DNA of 64,000 bases. It comes from CAMTWB01 sp037441775 (GTDB taxonomy: Bacteria > Desulfobacterota > Syntrophia > Syntrophales > CAMTWB01). Positions 44,477 to 53,113 of the stretch are shown here, in pieces. The stretch is taken from assembly GCA_037441775.1 (NCBI GenBank), contig JBBIRO010000008.1, positions 1 through 64,000 on the forward strand. The letters are read 5' to 3'. The position numbers were made by a program, and so were the translations under genes. The notes beneath the pieces were generated by a model, which was given only the letters and a program-made list of their open reading frames with translations, did not search any database and was not told where the DNA came from. Each line of letters opens with the position of its first letter. Position 1 is the stretch's first letter.

Positions 44477-44974
44477 TCAAAAAATATTTTCCCTGGCAGT
44501 TTCCCCCATCCATTTTTTTTCCAAAGAGGGGGCCAAGGGGAGCGCGAGCGTGACCTTTCGTCCAATATTTGCAGAACTCCGCACACAGCAAACATGGTAC
44601 AAGCTGCTCTTATAATAGCTAAGCACATAGGCGCCATCGAACATTACAATCCAGGCATTTTTTGTCTGGCTTTCGAAGGTTGTGGACGACCAATAGGACA
44701 AGTTTCCCAGAAAAAATACCTCTTGGCGAACCAGGGGGCGCCCGTCCGGACGCGCCCCGGTTCGGTCCAGTAAGGATTCCAGATCAACCAGGGTTGGCAG
44801 ACGCCAATCGTTTTTGCCGGCCAAGAAGAGTGACCCCGCATATTCCATAGCTTCGTGCCAGGTCATCCGGCCCGGAGATGCAACCTGCCATTCCAGGCCG
44901 GTTTCCGGATCTTCCCATGTAGGCGTTTTTTGTCCCTGGGTGCAAATATTAAACAACTTCTCAAATCCTCGCAT
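44477..44974 (-). CDS. DUF1566 (Lcl-like) domain protein
   Basis: 165 residues from an ATG at 44974 overlapping the upstream stop by 14 bases; AAGGG lies 4 bases before it. The DUF1566 pattern is clear: WEDPETGLEWQV, WHEAMEYAGSL, DWRLPTLVDLESLLD, YWSSTTF, AWIVMFDGAYV and VCCVRSS near the end. The domain resembles a C-type-lectin-like fold found in many surface proteins, but no signal peptide is present here. The last 22 residues look like read-through of non-coding sequence. It is last in the CoA ligase-oxidoreductase operon and its role there is unknown. Confidence 0.75.
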   Translation of the reverse strand: MRGFEKLFNICTQGQKTPTWEDPETGLEWQVASPGRMTWHEAMEYAGSLFLAGKNDWRLPTLVDLESLLDRTGARPDGRPLVRQEVFFLGNLSYWSSTTFESQTKNAWIVMFDGAYVLSYYKSSLYHVCCVRSSANIGRKVTLALPLAPSLEKKWMGETARENIF

Positions 44975-46862
44975 CAATCCCTTCAGGAAAATCTTCTGGA
45001 TCGCCCCAGAATATGCAGCGCGTCGGGCAGACGGCGAAACAAGCCGGCTGTTCATTATGGCCCCTTTTTTCAATGCAGAGGTCGCACTTTACCGCCTTGG
45101 CCAGGTACTGGTTAAACTGCATCACATCATACGGACAGGACTGGACGCAGGAACTCCCACAGGTGATGCAGCGCCTGGCCTCCTGCGTAACCAGGTCTTC
45201 GGTCAGCAGCAGCTCTACTTCGTTGAAATTTTTTATTCGCTCTTGAGGACTCAGTGAAGGCGTTTGCGTCCGGGCCGCGGGATCGTATTTTTCCTTTTGT
45301 GGTTCAGTGATCGGCTTGAGTTCGATATCTCTCCCTAAGCGCAGGTTCTGACCTCTCAGGTAGCGGTCGATAGATATGGCCGCCTGCTTCCCATCGGCAA
45401 TAGCTTCGATGACTGTTTTGGCCCCGCGGACCGCGTCTCCCCCGGAGAAGACAGCGGGATCATCAGTTTGCAGCGTCAAGGGGTCAACCTTCATTGTTCG
45501 AGTGCTGTTGAGCTTAGCGCCGCACCCGTCATTCAGGCATGACCAATCCGATTCCTGCCCCAGGGCGGTGATTACCGCATCCACGTTAATCGTGAATTCT
45601 GAACCGGGGATGGGAACAGGACGCCCGCGCCCGCTTGCGTCTGGTTCCGTCAATCGTGTCTTGATGCATTCGATCGCTTCAACCCGCCCGTTTTTTCCGA
45701 TAAATCGCACCGGTTGGGTAAGGAGGTGGAGCGTAATCCCCTCCTCCTGGCAGGCTTCAATTTCTTCCTGTCGCGCGGGCATTTCTTCCCGGCCACGCCG
45801 GTAGAGGATAAAGGCGTTGTCCGCCCCCAATCTGCGCGCCGACCTTACGGCGTCCAGCGCTACATTTCCCCCGCCGATTACGGCGACATTCTTGCCAAGC
45901 GAAACAGGGCTTCCCAGGTTGATCTGGCGAAGATAATCCAGTCCATTATAGACCTGGGCCAGGTCCTCGCCCGCAATATCCAGCCGAAGGGCTTTCTGCG
46001 CGCCGATGGCCAGGAAAAAGGCCTGGAACCCCTCATCGCGCAATTTAGCGAAGGTGGTATCTTTTCCCACCTCAACGCCGGTTTTCATGGTCACGCCCAT
46101 CTTGCGAATCAATTCAATCTCCGCCTGGACAATTTTGCGCGGAAGGCGGTAAGCCGGTATTCCCAGGGTCAACATACCTCCCAATAGCGGTGACTTCTCG
46201 AATACAGTTACCTGATATCCTTCCTGCGCCAGATAGTACGCACAGGTCAAGCCGGCAGGGCCGGAGCCGATGATGGCAACCCTGGCCTCTTTTTTATCTT
46301 TAATTTCCGGCCGATAACGCTCTCGGGCATTCAAATCAAGATCGGCCAGAAAACGTTCAATTGCGTGGATGGCGACGGGTTTGTCAATTTGATCCCGTTC
46401 GCAGGCCGCTTCGCAAGGGTGAGGGCAGACCCGCCCGCAGATCGATGGGAAGGGGCTTGATTCTTTGATCAGCTCGAGCGCCTCTCGGAATCGTCCCTTG
46501 ACTGCCAGGCTGACATAGCCCTGGACATTGATGTGCGCCGGGCAGCCCACCTTGCAGGAGGATGTATCCTGTTTTTCCACCCCCGACCTGCCCGGCACCG
46601 CGTTACAGCCTGTGCATTTCCCGTTGTCGTGCAAGACAACGCCGGTCAGCGGATCGGTGGTGATAGCCAGTTCCGGACAGGCCTTCGCGCAGGGGGCATC
46701 GGTGCAATGTTGACAAAACAAGGGCCGGTAAAAAGGCGCCCTCTCCAGCACTCTAACCACTTTCGGGCCGGCCGCCAGCCCATGCTCCTGCTTGCAGGCC
46801 ACTTCACAGGCGTGGCACCCCATGCATTCCGCTTCGTTGTACAGCAAGGTAATTTTACCCAT
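44961..46862 (-). CDS. Ferredoxin-type electron subunit with inserted GltD-like flavoprotein
   Basis: 633 residues in three parts. Residues 1-92 are the first half of a DmsB/PadC-type four-cluster ferredoxin (CMGCHACEVACKQE, CQHCTDAPCAKACP, KCTGC). Residues 105-530 are a GltD-like NAD(P)H oxidoreductase: iron-sulfur region with CKVGCPAHINVQGY, FAD motif GSGPAGLTCAYYLAQEG, NAD(P) motif GGGNVALDAVRSARRLGA. Residues 565-633 are the other half of the ferredoxin (CGSSCVQSCPYDVMQFN, CDLCIEKRG, CFAVCPTRC). It follows the Mo/W enzyme by 18 bases and should pass its electrons to NAD(P)+ directly. Confidence 0.85.
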   Translation of the reverse strand: MGKITLLYNEAECMGCHACEVACKQEHGLAAGPKVVRVLERAPFYRPLFCQHCTDAPCAKACPELAITTDPLTGVVLHDNGKCTGCNAVPGRSGVEKQDTSSCKVGCPAHINVQGYVSLAVKGRFREALELIKESSPFPSICGRVCPHPCEAACERDQIDKPVAIHAIERFLADLDLNARERYRPEIKDKKEARVAIIGSGPAGLTCAYYLAQEGYQVTVFEKSPLLGGMLTLGIPAYRLPRKIVQAEIELIRKMGVTMKTGVEVGKDTTFAKLRDEGFQAFFLAIGAQKALRLDIAGEDLAQVYNGLDYLRQINLGSPVSLGKNVAVIGGGNVALDAVRSARRLGADNAFILYRRGREEMPARQEEIEACQEEGITLHLLTQPVRFIGKNGRVEAIECIKTRLTEPDASGRGRPVPIPGSEFTINVDAVITALGQESDWSCLNDGCGAKLNSTRTMKVDPLTLQTDDPAVFSGGDAVRGAKTVIEAIADGKQAAISIDRYLRGQNLRLGRDIELKPITEPQKEKYDPAARTQTPSLSPQERIKNFNEVELLLTEDLVTQEARRCITCGSSCVQSCPYDVMQFNQYLAKAVKCDLCIEKRGHNEQPACFAVCPTRCIFWGDPEDFPEGIDARI

Positions 46863-46880
46863 CGGTTTCCTCCTATCCGT

Positions 46881-48968
46881 CTATCCCTCACAGGGAGATA
46901 TGTTGCATAAACAGACTCTGAGATTGGTGGATCCCATCGCGGGATCCAGGGTCTCATAGGCATTGTCGGTCAGGATGTTGACATTGGAAATGTCCCAGCC
47001 GTGGCCCGAATCTTTCATCTCCGGGTACCACCAGCCATGCTCGGAAACAATTACCCGGGGATCAATATTGTCGTTGAGTTTAGCGCGCTGCTTAATTCGC
47101 CCCCGCGGGGAGGAGATATAAACCCATTGACCGTCTTTTATCTGATGTTTTTGGGCTGTCTCCGGATGGATCTCCACGATGGGATCGGGCCTGATCTCCC
47201 TTAACCAAGGTATCTGCCGGTTTGCCGAATGGAAAAATGTTGGCGTCCTGAGGCCCGCATTGAGGATATAGGGGAAATCCTTGAGGAGTTCCGGTTTGGA
47301 GACCGGGCTTTCGGGAACTTCCACATATTTAGGGAGGGGATCGTATCCCCATTTCTCCAGAACGGTCGAATAGAGCTCCACCTTTTTGGTCGGTGTGGAA
47401 AAACCGCGCTCTTTATATTTCCGATAAACCATTTCGCCCCGGAGATATCCCTTTTCCTTGAACTGTTCCCAGGTCAGGCCCGATGGTTCGAGCAGGTAAT
47501 CCAGCGCGCCCTCCACCGTGTCTGGCCAGTCCTGGCCCATTCGTTTACCCAGCTCCAGAAATATCTTATGGTCTTGCCAGCATTCCCCGATCTCGACGCA
47601 CTTTTGCCTTGCCAAAACAAATCCGTGCCGTTTCCAGTTGTCAGCCACATGGTTTTGCTCAAGCCAGGTGCCCGCCGGCAGGAAGATATCCGCCAGTTCC
47701 GCAGTCGGCGTCAAAAAGAAGTCCACCACAACGAGGAACTCCAGTTGCTTGAGCGCCGCGTAGGCCTCTTTGGCATTGGCTCTGGTAACTACGGGATTGC
47801 TGCCGCAGAGGATACCGGCCTTGAGCGGATAGGGTTTGCCGGTGACAATGGCGTCCCAGGCCTTCTTGGGATTAATAAGCGCCACCCTGGCTCCCAGCTT
47901 GAACTGATCACCGCCCAGCCTTTTCTTTTGCTGTTCCGGAGAAAGATCCCGGTGGCGGGAAAATTCGGCCACGGTGCGCGTGGGCGGGTTTACAAACAGG
48001 GCATTCCCGCCGGGGGCGTCGAGATTCCCGGTTATGGCCATCAACCCGGTCGTGGCACGGGTATAATTGACGCAGTTGATGGTCTGTTCCGTGGGAACGC
48101 CCCAATGGATACAGGCCGGCTTCGTCGTGGCATACATTCTCGCGGCCTGACGAATCAGATCCTTGTCAATCCAGGTGATTTCCTGGATTTTGTCCAGGGG
48201 GTAGTCCTTCATCACCCTTTCCCTAAAGGGCTCCCAGCCATGGATGTAATTTTCGACGAATTCTTTTTCGTAAAGCTCCTCTTCGATGATGACTCGATGA
48301 AAACCCATGGCCAGCGCGGCATCAGTCCCCGGTCTGATCTGGAGCCAAAGGTCCGCTTTATTGGCGATAAATCCCTTGCGGGGATCGATGCAGATCAGCT
48401 TGCTTCCCTTTTTATAGGCCCGCCAGAAAGATTCCCCCTTGTATTCATCCGGGTTGTTCCACTGCGGATTGCAGGCCCACATGACAATACATTTGGGGTC
48501 GCCTTCATAATCGGCGATGGGCAGCGTACCGCAGGTGATCAGGGTTGACCCCACCCGGGAGACATAACACATATGTCCGGCGGTAAGCACATTCGGGGTT
48601 CCCAGCAGGTTGGAAAAACGGTAAAGATGGCTTTCATAATCCCGACCCGTTCCTTGACCAACCACAATGGATTCCGGCCCGTATTGGGCGATCACATTTT
48701 GAAACTTCTCCACGATGGTATTCAACGCCTCATCCCAGCTAATCCTTTGCCAGCCCTGATCCGTCTTTTTCATCGGATGAAGTATCCGGTCAGGATGGTA
48801 CGCCAGCTGCGTAATGGCCAGGCCCTTGGTGCACAAAGTCCCGTGGCTGATGGGTGAGTCTGGATCGCCCTCCACCTTGATCACCCGGCCGTCCTTTACA
48901 TGGGCGATGACCCCGCAGCCCCCATGACAGCTCCGGCAAGCCGTTCTAATTTTCTTAACCTCTTCCAT
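46881..48968 (-). CDS. Molybdopterin (Mo/W) oxidoreductase, PadB/acetylene-hydratase-like
   Basis: 695 residues, DMSO reductase superfamily. The [4Fe-4S] motif is CRSCHGGCGVIAHVK with a fourth cysteine in GTLCTKG. A likely metal-ligand cysteine stands in TAGHMCYVSRVG, as in acetylene hydratase. The C-terminal cofactor domain has AGLRTPTFFHSANRQ. The family includes phenylacetyl-CoA:acceptor oxidoreductase (PadB), resorcinol hydroxylase and acetylene hydratase. The CoA-ligase neighbour favours alpha-oxidation of an aryl-acetyl-CoA. There is no Tat signal, so it is cytoplasmic. Its ATG overlaps the stop of the 55-codon gene; AAGGAGG lies in front. Confidence 0.8.
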   Translation of the reverse strand: MEEVKKIRTACRSCHGGCGVIAHVKDGRVIKVEGDPDSPISHGTLCTKGLAITQLAYHPDRILHPMKKTDQGWQRISWDEALNTIVEKFQNVIAQYGPESIVVGQGTGRDYESHLYRFSNLLGTPNVLTAGHMCYVSRVGSTLITCGTLPIADYEGDPKCIVMWACNPQWNNPDEYKGESFWRAYKKGSKLICIDPRKGFIANKADLWLQIRPGTDAALAMGFHRVIIEEELYEKEFVENYIHGWEPFRERVMKDYPLDKIQEITWIDKDLIRQAARMYATTKPACIHWGVPTEQTINCVNYTRATTGLMAITGNLDAPGGNALFVNPPTRTVAEFSRHRDLSPEQQKKRLGGDQFKLGARVALINPKKAWDAIVTGKPYPLKAGILCGSNPVVTRANAKEAYAALKQLEFLVVVDFFLTPTAELADIFLPAGTWLEQNHVADNWKRHGFVLARQKCVEIGECWQDHKIFLELGKRMGQDWPDTVEGALDYLLEPSGLTWEQFKEKGYLRGEMVYRKYKERGFSTPTKKVELYSTVLEKWGYDPLPKYVEVPESPVSKPELLKDFPYILNAGLRTPTFFHSANRQIPWLREIRPDPIVEIHPETAQKHQIKDGQWVYISSPRGRIKQRAKLNDNIDPRVIVSEHGWWYPEMKDSGHGWDISNVNILTDNAYETLDPAMGSTNLRVCLCNISPCEG

Positions 48969-49135
48969 CAGTTCTCCTCCTTATGAGTTATCGGGGTTAT
49001 AAACTTAAGAATGCCGGCAAAGGTCGCTATGATTTCGGCATTCTTAAGGATTGCAGGATTATCCTGCGCGAGCGTCCGCAGCTTATGGGCGCTTTCTGAT
49101 ATCTTCTCGATTTCCCTGCGTATCTGCTCATGCAT
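48968..49135 (-). CDS. 55-residue small protein between ligase and oxidoreductase genes
   Basis: Starts ATG at 49135, 4 bases after the ligase stop, with GAGAGGG upstream. It ends with a TGA that overlaps the ATG of the oxidoreductase. The product is strongly helical: a charged amphipathic first half (MHEQIRREIEKISESAHKLR) and a hydrophobic stretch IIATFAGILKFITPI. It holds the oxidoreductase's Shine-Dalgarno sequence in its last codons. This fits a translationally coupled accessory or small subunit, but no homologue is known to me. Confidence 0.65.
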   Translation of the reverse strand: MHEQIRREIEKISESAHKLRTLAQDNPAILKNAEIIATFAGILKFITPITHKEEN

Positions 49136-49139
49136 TTTT

Positions 49140-50441
49140 CTATCCCTCTCTCAAATCTTTAAACCGTTTGGCCTTGAGCATGTAGCGCGGCAGCGATTCC
49201 GGCGGCTCAAGCTGTACATGAAAGGAGAGGTTGGTCTTCACCTTCAATCTCTCCATAAGCCTTGCTTTTGTCTGTAGCGCCTCATCATTTCCAAGCTTTG
49301 GCGACAGCTCCGCCTTAAGGATAATTTCATCCATGATCCCGATCCTCTTTACGACGATCTCGTATTCGACGACCTCCGGGAATTCCTGTCTGAGGGCTTC
49401 TTCCACTGTCATCGGCGAAAAAAGGACCCCTCTTATTTTTCTCAAATCGTCGGTTCTCCCCAAAACCTCTTTTATCTTAAGTGAACTCCGGCCGCAGGAG
49501 CAGCAATCTTTTCCCTTGATTACGAGGTCTTTGGTGTTGAACCTAATCAGGGGAAAAGACCTTCGGCCTAAAGGGGTGACCACGACAATGCCCATCTCAC
49601 CTTCCGCCACCTCTTCCCGGAGGTTTTCAGGGTCGAGAATCTCAACCAAAAAAAAGGGTTCAATCAGATGCAGGCCGTCTTTTGCCTCGCACATACCAGC
49701 CCAGGCGCAGGGTTCCGTCCCGCCGATGTGGTCGAAAACATGGCATTGGAAGAGCTCTTCGAGTCTTTTTCGCGTCGCTTGCGGCATCGGTTCTCCCGCG
49801 CAAAGCATCCGTTCAATCCCCAGCGAGGCCGGATCAATACCCAAATTTTTTGCCTCCTGGGCAAGGTGGAGTCCATAGGTCGGGGTGTTCATCATCCCGT
49901 TGGCGCGGATCTCCAGGATCTTGTGAATCCTCCCTTTGGTATCAAGCGCCCCTCCGGGGACCAGTTCGCAACCCAGCTTTTCCGATGCAAAATGGGCTTC
50001 CCAAAAGGCAACATAAACATTATAGCCAAAGGGAAGAAAGACCCGATGGCGGGGTCTGAACCCGGCCATATAGAGGATATGACACCATACCTCGGTTCTC
50101 CACTGCCAGCTTTCATAGGTTTCTGGCACATAGACCGGTATTCCCGTCGTTCCACTCGTCTGCCGGAAGCAGGTGACGCTGGCAATATCCGTTCCCAGCG
50201 TCCCGCCATAGGGGAAGGGATCCATCGCCTGGTAGAGACGCAATTCTTCCTTGTCGGTGAGAGGGATTTTTCCGATATCGTTTAGCGTTTTGATATCATC
50301 CGGGTTAATTCCCCTTAACTTGTCCTGATAGAGCCGGGAATGGTCCTTGGCATAGGAGAGCATCTGGCGAAAGTAGCTAAGTTCAATCTGGGTCAATGAT
50401 TCTCTGGGCAGGGTCTCTAAATAAGGATTCCAGTACTGCAT
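49140..50441 (-). CDS. Phenylacetate-CoA ligase family protein
   Basis: 433 residues, normal length for PaaK. The AMP/phosphate loop is RQTSGTTGIPVYVPE. A large lid domain follows, with DHIGGTEPCAWAGMCE and FPLIRFNTKDLV, plus a CCSCGRSS zinc-like cysteine group seen in many PaaK relatives. It activates a carboxylic acid to its CoA thioester with ATP. Phenylacetate is the classical substrate, but F390-synthetase-like and other aryl-acid ligases share the fold. It directly follows iclR (21 bases) and has AGGAGG before its ATG. With the downstream PadB-like enzyme it suggests activation then alpha-oxidation. Confidence 0.88.
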   Translation of the reverse strand: MQYWNPYLETLPRESLTQIELSYFRQMLSYAKDHSRLYQDKLRGINPDDIKTLNDIGKIPLTDKEELRLYQAMDPFPYGGTLGTDIASVTCFRQTSGTTGIPVYVPETYESWQWRTEVWCHILYMAGFRPRHRVFLPFGYNVYVAFWEAHFASEKLGCELVPGGALDTKGRIHKILEIRANGMMNTPTYGLHLAQEAKNLGIDPASLGIERMLCAGEPMPQATRKRLEELFQCHVFDHIGGTEPCAWAGMCEAKDGLHLIEPFFLVEILDPENLREEVAEGEMGIVVVTPLGRRSFPLIRFNTKDLVIKGKDCCSCGRSSLKIKEVLGRTDDLRKIRGVLFSPMTVEEALRQEFPEVVEYEIVVKRIGIMDEIILKAELSPKLGNDEALQTKARLMERLKVKTNLSFHVQLEPPESLPRYMLKAKRFKDLREG

Positions 50442-50462
50442 CGCTTGATCCTCCTGTCCTAC

Positions 50463-51293
50463 CTAATTGTCCACCCCAGAGGGGAAGATGGATTGCGTTT
50501 CGGCCCCCAATTTTTGTGAAATAGTCCCGGCTATTCGGACAACCTGCCGGCCATATTCCTGAATCTTGATCCGGGGAAATGTTCCGATGAGAATGAGACA
50601 GCCAATCATTTTCTCGCCCAGGCCAAACACGGGCGAGCTGACCACGTTCACCCCTGCGGTAACTTCCCCCGCATCCCAGGCAAACCCCTGCTGCCGGCAT
50701 TGCCGGAGATCATTTTTTAAACGATCCATATCCGGCAGCGATGTTTCTCCATAAAAGTAGAGCTTCTTTTGGGATAGGATTCTTTTTTGGTCATAATCGT
50801 TCATAAAGGCGACCATCGCTTTCCCGTGGGCTCCCAGGGTGATATGGAAGCGGTGCCCCAGGCGCAAGGAAAACCCGATATTCTGATTTCCTTCGTGCTT
50901 GGCCACCACAAAGAGATGATCGGCGCTGATAATGGCAAAAAGCGCGGTTCCGGCAGTTTCCTTGGCCAGTGGTTCAAGAAAGGGAGCGACTACGTCAGGA
51001 TAAGAAAGCTGATCCAGTATTCTGCGTGATAAAAAAATTAAACCCGGGCCCAAAAAGTAGGTTTTTGCATGGTCATCTTTTTCTACCAGGCCAAACATTT
51101 TCAAAGTGTTGAGAATCGAATATCCTTTGCTCTTGTGGATGCCGACCGCTTGGCATATTTCCGTAAGCGTGATCTTGAATTTTTCGCTTTTCCCCATGTG
51201 GAGAAGGATTTTTGCCGCCTGCTCAACCGCGGGGACGAGAGGCTTAGTATTTGGAAGATGGGAGGCCGTCTCTTCGGCAGGGGTTATTTTCAT
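50463..51293 (-). CDS. IclR family transcriptional regulator
   Basis: 276 residues. The N-terminal winged helix (about 22-90, TLTEICQAVGIHKSKGYSILNTLKMFGLVEK) and the C-terminal effector domain (about 105-265, with GHRFHITLGAHGKAMVAF and WDAGEVTAGVNVVSSPVF) are complete. It probably senses the aryl acid handled by the ligase that follows it in the same operon, and controls its own promoter through the palindromes at 51332-51354. Repressor or activator cannot be told. Confidence 0.92.
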   Translation of the reverse strand: MKITPAEETASHLPNTKPLVPAVEQAAKILLHMGKSEKFKITLTEICQAVGIHKSKGYSILNTLKMFGLVEKDDHAKTYFLGPGLIFLSRRILDQLSYPDVVAPFLEPLAKETAGTALFAIISADHLFVVAKHEGNQNIGFSLRLGHRFHITLGAHGKAMVAFMNDYDQKRILSQKKLYFYGETSLPDMDRLKNDLRQCRQQGFAWDAGEVTAGVNVVSSPVFGLGEKMIGCLILIGTFPRIKIQEYGRQVVRIAGTISQKLGAETQSIFPSGVDN

Positions 51294-51331
51294 ATTTCAA
51301 CCTTAAGAGTAAAGCCTGCAACGGAAAATTA

Positions 51332-51354
51332 TTCTATATATAGAACTATGTTCT
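51332..51354. promoter_or_regulatory. Overlapping palindromes, likely IclR operator
   Basis: A perfect palindrome TTCTATATATAGAA (51332-51345) overlaps a second, AGAACTATGTTCT (51342-51354), about 40-60 bases before the iclR start. Paired near-palindromes are typical targets of IclR dimers of dimers. Confidence 0.5.
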
Positions 51355-51608
51355 GTATATTACAAGGAGCCGTTCTGGCTTGTCAAGCGATTTTTTTCAG
51401 AATATCCGAAACGCCGCAAAGGGTTATTTTTCGGGAATTACGGGAAGTTTTTTCTTTGAAGTGAAAACAATCAGTGGTAGAATGATATCAAATTATCGGA
51501 AAAAGCGAAGTTCGTATATTAATTGTTCGTGGATGCTATCGGAAAGATGGAACCTATGTTCGAGGTCATTATAGAGCAAGGCCGCGTCGATAACTGAGAA
51601 TTGCAGCT
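51355..51608 (+). other. AT-rich gap before the cassette region
   Basis: No gene or attC site was found. Base composition looks more AT-rich than the flanking operons and continues so through 53570, fitting acquired DNA. The left boundary of the first cassette cannot be placed. Confidence 0.35.
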
Positions 51609-52295
51609 ATGAACTTAAAAGTAAATATATTCCTAGTGTTATTAACCACCATTTTTCTACCGATCTTGGTGCAGGCCCAAGAACATGTAGGGCGTGTTCT
51701 TGGAGTAACTGATGGGAATACAATAACCCTTCTCGATCCGAGCAAGCACCAAATCAAGGTACGGCTTGCCGAGATTGATACACCGGAATCCGCACAGCCC
51801 TATGGCAACCGTGCAAAACAAGAACTTTCTAAATTGGTATTCGGGAAGACGATTACACTCAAAGTGCACGATACCGACCGCTACGGACGTATTGTTGCTC
51901 GCGTCTATGTTGATACGCTTGATGTAAATGCTGAAATGGTGCGGCGAGGTGCGGCTTGGGTTTATAGGAAGTATGCAAGAGATCATGGCCTTTATGTTTT
52001 AGAAGATCAAGCGCGGCAAGCCAAAGTGGGCTTGTGGAGCTTGACGGAAGCGGAAAGAGTTCCGCCGTGGGAATGGCGTAATGCCAAGCAAAGGCCCTCT
52101 AAAGACGAAGCAACCATCCCAGCATATAGCCAAACACCTCAACATAGCACCGGCCAAGGTTTTACGTGCGCTGGCAAAACAAAATGTGGGCAAATGACTA
52201 GTTGTGCAGAGGCGTATTTTTACTTGAACCAATGTGGGCTCACCAGTCTTGATAGGGATAAAAACGGAATACCATGTGAAAGCATATGTCGCTGA
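51609..52295 (+). CDS. Secreted thermonuclease with excalibur domain
   Basis: 228 residues. A signal peptide ends near residue 23 (LPILVQAQ). The staphylococcal-nuclease fold follows, with catalytic residues in RLAEIDTPES, RAKQELSKLVFGK and DRYGRIVARVYV. A C-terminal excalibur calcium-binding motif (DRDKNGIPCESIC) has paired cysteines. It cuts DNA and RNA outside the cytoplasm. It is the first of three plus-strand genes separated by attC sites, so it is read as a gene cassette. The ribosome-binding site is weak. Confidence 0.88.
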   Translation: MNLKVNIFLVLLTTIFLPILVQAQEHVGRVLGVTDGNTITLLDPSKHQIKVRLAEIDTPESAQPYGNRAKQELSKLVFGKTITLKVHDTDRYGRIVARVYVDTLDVNAEMVRRGAAWVYRKYARDHGLYVLEDQARQAKVGLWSLTEAERVPPWEWRNAKQRPSKDEATIPAYSQTPQHSTGQGFTCAGKTKCGQMTSCAEAYFYLNQCGLTSLDRDKNGIPCESICR

Positions 52296-52332
52296 AATAC
52301 TGTTTATAGATGAAAAGCAAATTAAATTAATC

Positions 52333-52406
52333 GCCTACAACAGCATCAACACGGACTGGCTATTCCGCTGCGTTCCGTTGTCAGCCGGTTATGCGGAGCG
52401 TTAGCC
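52333..52406 (+). repeat. Integron-type attC recombination site 1
   Basis: 74 bases. The right core is GCGTTAGCC and the left side is a decayed GCCTA-CAAC. Between them, inner arms CGGACTGGC and GTCAGCCGG flank ATTCCGCTGCG. The layout is the same as attC site 2. The right core GTTAGCC is the exact complement of the left core GGCTAAC of site 2, as expected when the DNA between is one inserted cassette. Confidence 0.75.
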
Positions 52407-52437
52407 GTCTAAGCAATGACGTAAGGAGGATTAGCGT

Positions 52438-53094
52438 ATGAAATTGAAAACAATGATCGTCATGGTTGGGATTATTGCATGTGTGATTATTGCATGTGTA
52501 TCGGGTAGTACCTTTGCCCAAGATACTGTGGTGAAAGAGTTCTCCGGATCAGGTGGAAAAAACACAAGCCCTTTTTCAGTAAAGGATGGGTGGGAGATTC
52601 AGTGGGATGCTAAGGGCGATATTTTCCAGCTGTTTCTATACACAGCAAAAGGAGATATGGGAGGCGTTCCGGCGAATCAACAAGGATCTGGCAAAGGGTC
52701 ATCCTACCAAGCCAAAGGCGGACAGTATTATCTTCAGGTTAATGCCATTGGGAATTGGGCTATCAAGGTGGTTCAGACTGGCGGGCAGTCTTCCAGTGTA
52801 GAGGTGAACAAGAGCGACTCAAAGACAACCTCTTCCGAAATTGCGACCTTTTCTGGCTCTGGTGGCAAGAACACTAGACCATTTACGACCACCGGGCCTT
52901 GGGAGATTCAGTGGGATGCTAAGGGCAATATTTTCCAACTGTTTCTATACACAGCAAATGGAGATATGGCAGGCGTTCCGGCAAACCAGCAAGGATCAGG
53001 CAAAGGAACATCTTTTCAACCCAAAGCTGGCAAATACTACCTTCAAGTGAACGCAATCGGAACTTGGAGCATAAAAATAGTCCCCGTAAGGTAG
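52438..53094 (+). CDS. Exported protein with two near-identical 78-residue repeats
   Basis: 218 residues. A signal sequence contains a 15-base tandem duplication (52471-52500) that doubles IIACV, so a lipobox-like site appears twice. Residues 35-112 and 138-215 are repeats, both with FSGSGGKNT, WEIQWDAKG, IFQLFLYTA, VPANQQGSGKG and YYLQVNAIG, joined by a serine/lysine-rich linker. DNA identity between repeats is high, so the duplication is recent. The fold looks like a small beta sandwich. Function is unknown. AAGGAGG precedes the ATG. It fills cassette 2 between the attC sites. Confidence 0.8.
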   Translation: MKLKTMIVMVGIIACVIIACVSGSTFAQDTVVKEFSGSGGKNTSPFSVKDGWEIQWDAKGDIFQLFLYTAKGDMGGVPANQQGSGKGSSYQAKGGQYYLQVNAIGNWAIKVVQTGGQSSSVEVNKSDSKTTSSEIATFSGSGGKNTRPFTTTGPWEIQWDAKGNIFQLFLYTANGDMAGVPANQQGSGKGTSFQPKAGKYYLQVNAIGTWSIKIVPVR

Positions 53095-53113
53095 ACGAGG
53101 AATAGGAATGGGC

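Noticed and set aside
47229..48548. A 439-residue plus-strand frame inside the Mo/W oxidoreductase
   Set aside because: It is the antisense shadow of a GC-rich coding gene, without a ribosome-binding site or known motifs.
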